Shown one piece after another: positions 60,323 to 64,000 of a stretch of DNA of 64,000 nt (position 1 is the first letter of the stretch; each line of letters starts with the position of its first letter). The notes under the pieces are model-generated. The model was not told the DNA's origin. It made no database searches and saw nothing but the letters and a program-made list of their open reading frames with translations. Where the stretch lies: NCBI RefSeq assembly GCF_024297185.1, contig NZ_JANCTD010000006.1, positions 302,047 to 366,046 on the forward strand, in the 5' to 3' direction. This DNA is from Lewinella sp. JB7. Lineage in GTDB: Bacteria; Bacteroidota; Bacteroidia; Chitinophagales; Saprospiraceae. The translations under genes and the position numbers were made by a program.

Positions 60323-60659
60323 GGTTGGTAGCGTTGGATGAAATCCCACGGGGGTTGGTCTGCTTGATGTGTACCTGAAGGACGAGCCGGGAACCGGGAG
60401 GTTGCAGGCGATGCTAAGTCTAACGAAATATTTAAAAAGAATTCTCCGGAATGTGACCGGGGCGGTCTAATCGCGTCCGTTGGTTAGCCGCTCCCCCGCC
60501 GTGTTGTAACGATTCGGTCAAAATCAATGGGGTTTGCGACGCTTTGTCGGTTCGTGTCATGCAGGTGGTTAAACGCCTTCGAAGCGGTGGTAAAACGAAC
60601 AATTGTTAATTATATCGACATATCACCAATAGAAATAACTACCTCAAAATCCAATATTT
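60323..60659. other. Divergent intergenic region between sigma operon and coiled-coil OMP gene
   Basis: These 337 bp hold the promoters for two divergent transcripts. On the plus side the last 60 bp are AT-rich, with TTGTTAATTATATCG near 60603 and AATATTT directly before ATG 60660. No exact TAnnTTTG was identified. No gene is supported. The wide gap and position suggest that the sigma factor could regulate the neighbouring gene. Confidence 0.5.
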
Positions 60660-63566
60660 ATGCGTAACTATCTACTCTCATTACTGACGCTTCTCGCCAT
60701 CGGGCAGGTCTCCGGCCAGGTGCGGGGCGTGAGCTATACCATTGCTCCGTCCGTCAGTTATAACTGGTTCGGTGGCGACTCCGGCCTCGACGATGCATTT
60801 ATGTTTGGCGGGCGACTCGGATTCGGATTCGGGGAATACGTAGAGCTGCGGGCTACTTACCTGCAGACCATTGATCAACAGACGAATATTGCCGGCCTGG
60901 ACATCAACGTAGACTCCACTTTCGCCAATCGGGGCGTCGACCTGAGCCGTTACGGTGCCGAGCTAAAACTGAACGTCGGGCGCGGCACCCTCCTGCCCTA
61001 CCTCCTTCTCGGCGGCGGCATTCAGGATACGGAGCGCGAAGGGCTCGACAAGGCCGAGAATATCTTCGGAACCGCCGGCTTCGGACTAACCCTCAGCGCC
61101 GCGGATCGCTACACCTTCGGCGTCGAGGGCAAGTACATCACCTATTCCGGCAACACGGTCCGTAACCTCTTCAGCGACATCGATGAAGTGGTCAACAACC
61201 AGAACTTTGACAACTTCGATACCGAAAACATCGGCACCTTCGCCGTAGCCGCCAACCTGCAGTTCTACCTCGGCGGCCGCCGGCCCGGTCAGCTCAGTGA
61301 GATCGACCAGAAGTACCTCGAGAATTTCCAGGGTGGTATCAGCGGACTTTCCCTACCCATCGAACTCGGCGGTGCCCGGGTGAACTGGGACGAATCTCTT
61401 CCCTACCGCGACGCCTACTTCGCGGGAGGAACCGCCGGTTTCGCCTTCGGCCCCCTCATCAGCCTGCGTGGTTTCTACTACCGCGGCATGACGGACGACG
61501 AACTCAACTTCGACTTTGACGATATTGCCCTCTACGGCGCGGATTTCCGCTTCAATCTAAGCCAGGCGAGCTCCGGCATCGTTCCCTACCTGAATATCGG
61601 TGGCGGTTACATAGATCTGAGTGATGGTTACAACGACAACGTTATGGAGGCGGAAGACCTCGCTTCGAGCCAGGGATTTGCCTCCGGGGGCGGTGGAATT
61701 TACCTGAAGTTCGGTGAACGCATTAAGCTTAATGGCGGCGTGCGCGCTCTGCTGACCAGCGGGTCTGATCTGGAGGACCTCAACAGCAAGGACCAGATCA
61801 CGACCAGCACCATGTACAACGCCGGACTCGGATTCGTCCTCGGCGGTAACAACCGGAAGAATCCCGACGTCGTCCGCCAGTCTACTCTCGAAGACCGTCT
61901 TGCCGCCCAGCAGCGTGATTTCGAGCGCCGGGCCGACAGCATCCGGACCGCTAACCAACTCGAAATTGCCGAATTGCGCCAGCGGTATCAGGATAGCATC
62001 GCCAGCCTCGATCAGGAGCTCATCGATGCACTGGACGCCGGAGACGTGGAAACCGCCGCCGAAATCAAGGCGGAGCGCGAAAACGCCGTAGCCGTGGTCG
62101 AGGAACTCGACACCCGTCAGAATCAGCTCGCTACGGAAGGATTGCAGTCGGAGGCCCAGCGTCAACAACGGAACCGTGCGGAAGTAGATGCCGCCCTGGG
62201 CCGTCCGGTACAGCCGATCCAGCGGACCGTAACCCCTACGTACAATCAGGACGGTAGCATCATTGTCCTTCAGTCCGCCCAGATCGATAAGCTGATCGAT
62301 GCGATCGGACAACGCAATGCTCAGCCTCAAGCTCAGTCGAACACTTCCGCCAATCCCCAACTGGATCAAATTAGCCGCCGCATCGAACGGCTGGAAGACA
62401 TGCTGTTCCAGATGAACAACTCTCCACGGAACGTTCAGCGCGAGATTTACCGCATCGAAGAAGGCGGTCCCCGTAGTGATGAGGATCGTATTCGTAACAT
62501 GGAGCAGCGCCTGGACCGGGTACGCGAACGCGGCACCCGCGGTCAGGATGACCAAGACGTGATCATCGAGCGTGAGTACGATTCCCGCAATGGAGCCGCC
62601 GCTACGCGCCGTGACAGCAGCGGTCAGTCCGTTATCACCCAGCGCCGGATCGAGGACCTGGAGCGTCAGCTGCGCGAAAGCCGCGAAAACCGCCCCACCA
62701 CGAGCGAGCGCATCGAGTACAGCGGCGACAGCGAGGAGCGTATCCGCCAACTGGAGCAACGCATGATGGAGCGCATCGATAACATCCGCAACAATTCCAA
62801 CGACACCGAAAACCAGGAACTGCGCAACGAGATGATGCGCGACATGACGGACTACCAAAGCGAGATGATGCAGGAGATCCGTAGCCTGCAGCGCGACCTG
62901 GATAAGGCCAACCGCGAACTGGCCCGCCGGGAAGCCGAGCAGGACGCCATCGACGAGCGCATTGACCTGGAACGCGATCGTCTCCGCCAGGAACGCCGGG
63001 CCGCCCGCCGCGAAGCCGCAACCTACACGGCTATTGACTCCGCCGGGAACAAAGTTGTCGTACCGGGTACTCGTACCCTCGAGGACATTACCGTCAACAC
63101 CGGTGGGGTGTACCTCGCGGATGAAAACGCGGAGGGTTTCTTCTCCAATTTCACCTACACGGGCATGTCGGGTACCGCCGGTTTCAACTTCGGTGACGCG
63201 ACCGGCCTCGGTCTAGGTCTGCGCTGGCACTACAAGCTGGGCCCCGCCCAACGGGCCGAATTTATGCCCGAAGCTTATTTCGGAATCGGTAGCCCGACGA
63301 CCTTCGGCATCTTCGGCAACATCGTCTACCCTATCATCACCGACGAGGCGAAAACGGGTGGTCTGATCCCCTACGCCGGTCTCGGCATCGGCGCTCTCCA
63401 GATCAAGGATAACGAGAACAGTGACGAGCTGAACTTCCGCCCGGCCATCAACCTCATTGTCGGTTCTTACCTGCCCGTGGGCGGCGGACGCGTCTTCGTT
63501 GATTTCTCTACCCGGAATTTCTTCAGCGTCAACCAACTGACCGGCGGTTACCGCTTTAATTTCTAG
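60660..63566 (+). CDS. Large outer-membrane protein: barrel-like ends flanking a coiled coil
   Basis: This 968-residue protein has a signal peptide (MRNYLLSLLTLLAIGQVSGQ). Residues 20-215 and 225-400 are each a run of amphipathic strands with Gly-rich turns, for example GRLGFGFGEYVELRATYLQT and TAGFAFGPLISLRGFYYRG, like two small barrel domains. Residues 405-800 are a charged, Gln/Arg/Glu-rich coiled coil with heptad-like words such as RRIERLEDMLFQMN and RRIEDLERQLRESREN. Residues 815-968 return to barrel-like strands and end in GGYRFNF, an aromatic C terminus typical of outer-membrane proteins. The order is unusual. It may span the envelope and tether layers. It stands alone, divergent from the sigma operon and followed by a strong terminator. 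Confidence 0.85.
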   Translation: MRNYLLSLLTLLAIGQVSGQVRGVSYTIAPSVSYNWFGGDSGLDDAFMFGGRLGFGFGEYVELRATYLQTIDQQTNIAGLDINVDSTFANRGVDLSRYGAELKLNVGRGTLLPYLLLGGGIQDTEREGLDKAENIFGTAGFGLTLSAADRYTFGVEGKYITYSGNTVRNLFSDIDEVVNNQNFDNFDTENIGTFAVAANLQFYLGGRRPGQLSEIDQKYLENFQGGISGLSLPIELGGARVNWDESLPYRDAYFAGGTAGFAFGPLISLRGFYYRGMTDDELNFDFDDIALYGADFRFNLSQASSGIVPYLNIGGGYIDLSDGYNDNVMEAEDLASSQGFASGGGGIYLKFGERIKLNGGVRALLTSGSDLEDLNSKDQITTSTMYNAGLGFVLGGNNRKNPDVVRQSTLEDRLAAQQRDFERRADSIRTANQLEIAELRQRYQDSIASLDQELIDALDAGDVETAAEIKAERENAVAVVEELDTRQNQLATEGLQSEAQRQQRNRAEVDAALGRPVQPIQRTVTPTYNQDGSIIVLQSAQIDKLIDAIGQRNAQPQAQSNTSANPQLDQISRRIERLEDMLFQMNNSPRNVQREIYRIEEGGPRSDEDRIRNMEQRLDRVRERGTRGQDDQDVIIEREYDSRNGAAATRRDSSGQSVITQRRIEDLERQLRESRENRPTTSERIEYSGDSEERIRQLEQRMMERIDNIRNNSNDTENQELRNEMMRDMTDYQSEMMQEIRSLQRDLDKANRELARREAEQDAIDERIDLERDRLRQERRAARREAATYTAIDSAGNKVVVPGTRTLEDITVNTGGVYLADENAEGFFSNFTYTGMSGTAGFNFGDATGLGLGLRWHYKLGPAQRAEFMPEAYFGIGSPTTFGIFGNIVYPIITDEAKTGGLIPYAGLGIGALQIKDNENSDELNFRPAINLIVGSYLPVGGGRVFVDFSTRNFFSVNQLTGGYRFNF

Positions 63567-63588
63567 GAAGCGCCGAGCGCTTGCTATC

Positions 63589-63624
63589 AATCCCCCGTCG
63601 GCTTCGGTCGGCGGGGGATTTTTT
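63589..63624 (+). terminator. Rho-independent terminator with UUCG loop
   Basis: AATCCCCCG and the inner TCGGC pair with GTCGG and CGGGGGATT around a TTCG tetraloop closed by C-G, followed by six T. It ends the 968-residue protein gene. Confidence 0.9.
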
Positions 63625-63635
63625 GTAGCGACGTG

Positions 63636-63797
63636 TAGCGACGGCTTGAGCCGTCCCGCTGATGGCTAGCCGGGCCGGCACGCAGGCACCGTAGCGACGG
63701 CTTGAGCCGTCATGCTGATGACTAGCCGGGCCAGCACGCAGGCACTGTAGCGACGGCTTGAGCCGTCCCACTGATGGATAGCCGGGGATGCAGTGCA
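63636..63797. repeat. 56-bp direct repeat array, about 2.9 copies
   Basis: Units start with TAGCGACGGCTTGAGCCGTC at 63636, 63692 and 63748, exactly 56 bp apart, and continue through a TAGCCGGG(C)C(A/G)GCACGCAGGCA part. Each unit contains the near-palindrome GACGGCT-TG-AGCCGTC. An extra TAGCGACG sits at 63626, and an inverted partial copy (ACGGCTAAAGCCGTCGCTA) at about 63838-63856. It resembles a REP-like family. Confidence 0.9.
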
Positions 63798-63938
63798 GGT
63801 TTCAACTAACACCCTACTTTCGGTCAGACAGCTTAACGGCTAAAGCCGTCGCTACTCGTTGGGCAGCTCGCCGGCTCATTGAATTGCACATAATAAGGGG
63901 CTGCCGTGTTTAGTAGGATGATCTAACTCGATTGGCCT

Positions 63939-64000
63939 ATGCCACGCCTCCAGGTATTTTGCACTCCGGAAGAACTGGCCGCCCTGGTGCGCTGCCGGGA
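63939..64000 (+). CDS. Start of an unidentified gene, cut by window end
   Basis: An ATG at 63939 opens a frame that remains open to the end of the window: MPRLQVFCTPEELAALVRCR is all that can be read. The GC-rich codons fit a real gene, and there is a 300-bp gene-free spacer upstream. The twenty residues are too few to identify a family. It may be a genuine coding start, but an ATG in an open frame over 62 bases is weak evidence on its own. Confidence 0.4.
   Translation, partial: MPRLQVFCTPEELAALVRCR

Larger units (their letters stand above)
63567..63938. other. Gene-free gap with terminator and 56-bp repeats
   Basis: The gap holds a strong terminator (63589-63624), a 56-bp direct repeat array (63636-63797) and an inverted partial copy (63835-63855). 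No gene is supported. Confidence 0.7.

Noticed and set aside
63636..63797. CRISPR array
   Set aside because: The 56-bp unit repeats along its whole length, so there are no unique spacers.

Overview
The window looks like a chromosome segment from a GC-rich member of the Bacteroidota, most likely a Saprospiria/Lewinellaceae-type marine bacterium. Four things support this. First, there is a PorX homologue, a PorZ-like protein and at least two further secreted proteins with type IX secretion (T9SS) C-terminal domains. Second, promoters follow the Bacteroidota TAnnTTTG form. Third, several families are typical of the phylum: DUF5606, DUF2723/GT117, a GH3 plus beta-lactamase fusion, a fused alpha/beta 2-oxoacid dehydrogenase E1, and a DksA-like protein next to lspA. 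Fourth, Shine-Dalgarno signals are weak. The phylum assignment is firm; the family assignment is inference.

Layout. 1-6 kb: 3' part of polA, a small HNH protein, a structured non-coding gap, a GreA/GreB-like factor, a MazG-like hydrolase, recA and glyA. 6-11.7 kb: a secreted GH3/beta-lactamase fusion, an M48 lipoprotein protease and an enolase-superfamily dipeptide epimerase, all plausible in cell-wall peptide recycling or envelope maintenance. 11.75-12.45 kb: a gene-free block with four perfectly phased 87-bp tandem repeats. 12.45-16 kb (minus): der, rnhB, porX. 16.3-23 kb (plus): an M42 aminopeptidase, a DUF2723 membrane glycosyltransferase and an SLC12-type transporter. 23.1-25.4 kb: an AT-rich island unlike its surroundings, with a small lipoprotein gene and a PIN-like nuclease gene, the best candidate for foreign DNA. 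25.4-30.6 kb: a DAACS transporter, cdd, a secreted M1 peptidase and a small membrane protein. 30.7-44.5 kb: a secreted S8 protease with T9SS tail, panB, mltG, a large T9SS adhesin-like protein, a MerR/B12-fold regulator without the usual histidines, a TPR protein, rlmN, a small membrane protein, porZ and a cold-shock-like protein. 44.7-54.7 kb: fused E1, DUF5606, a degenerate glucosaminidase, envelope proteins, a second repeat array, a photolyase, an outer-membrane protein, lspA and a dksA-like gene. 54.9-60.3 kb: an SRPBCC protein, a zinc-ribbon/methyltransferase pair, odhB, and an ECF sigma, membrane anti-sigma and DUF4097 operon. 60.6-64 kb: a 968-residue protein with barrel-like strands at both ends of a long coiled coil, a strong terminator, a 56-bp repeat array and the first codons of another gene.

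The shared theme is the cell envelope: T9SS control (PorX), T9SS surface machinery (PorZ), T9SS cargo, peptidoglycan turnover (MltG, GH3 fusion, glucosaminidase, epimerase), lipoprotein maturation (LspA) and envelope-stress regulation (sigma/anti-sigma). No rRNA, tRNA, CRISPR array, phage or intact insertion sequence was seen. The most unusual features are the repeat arrays that share a short core, the promoters placed four to five bases from start codons, the AT-rich PIN island, and enzyme or regulator homologues that lack key residues.
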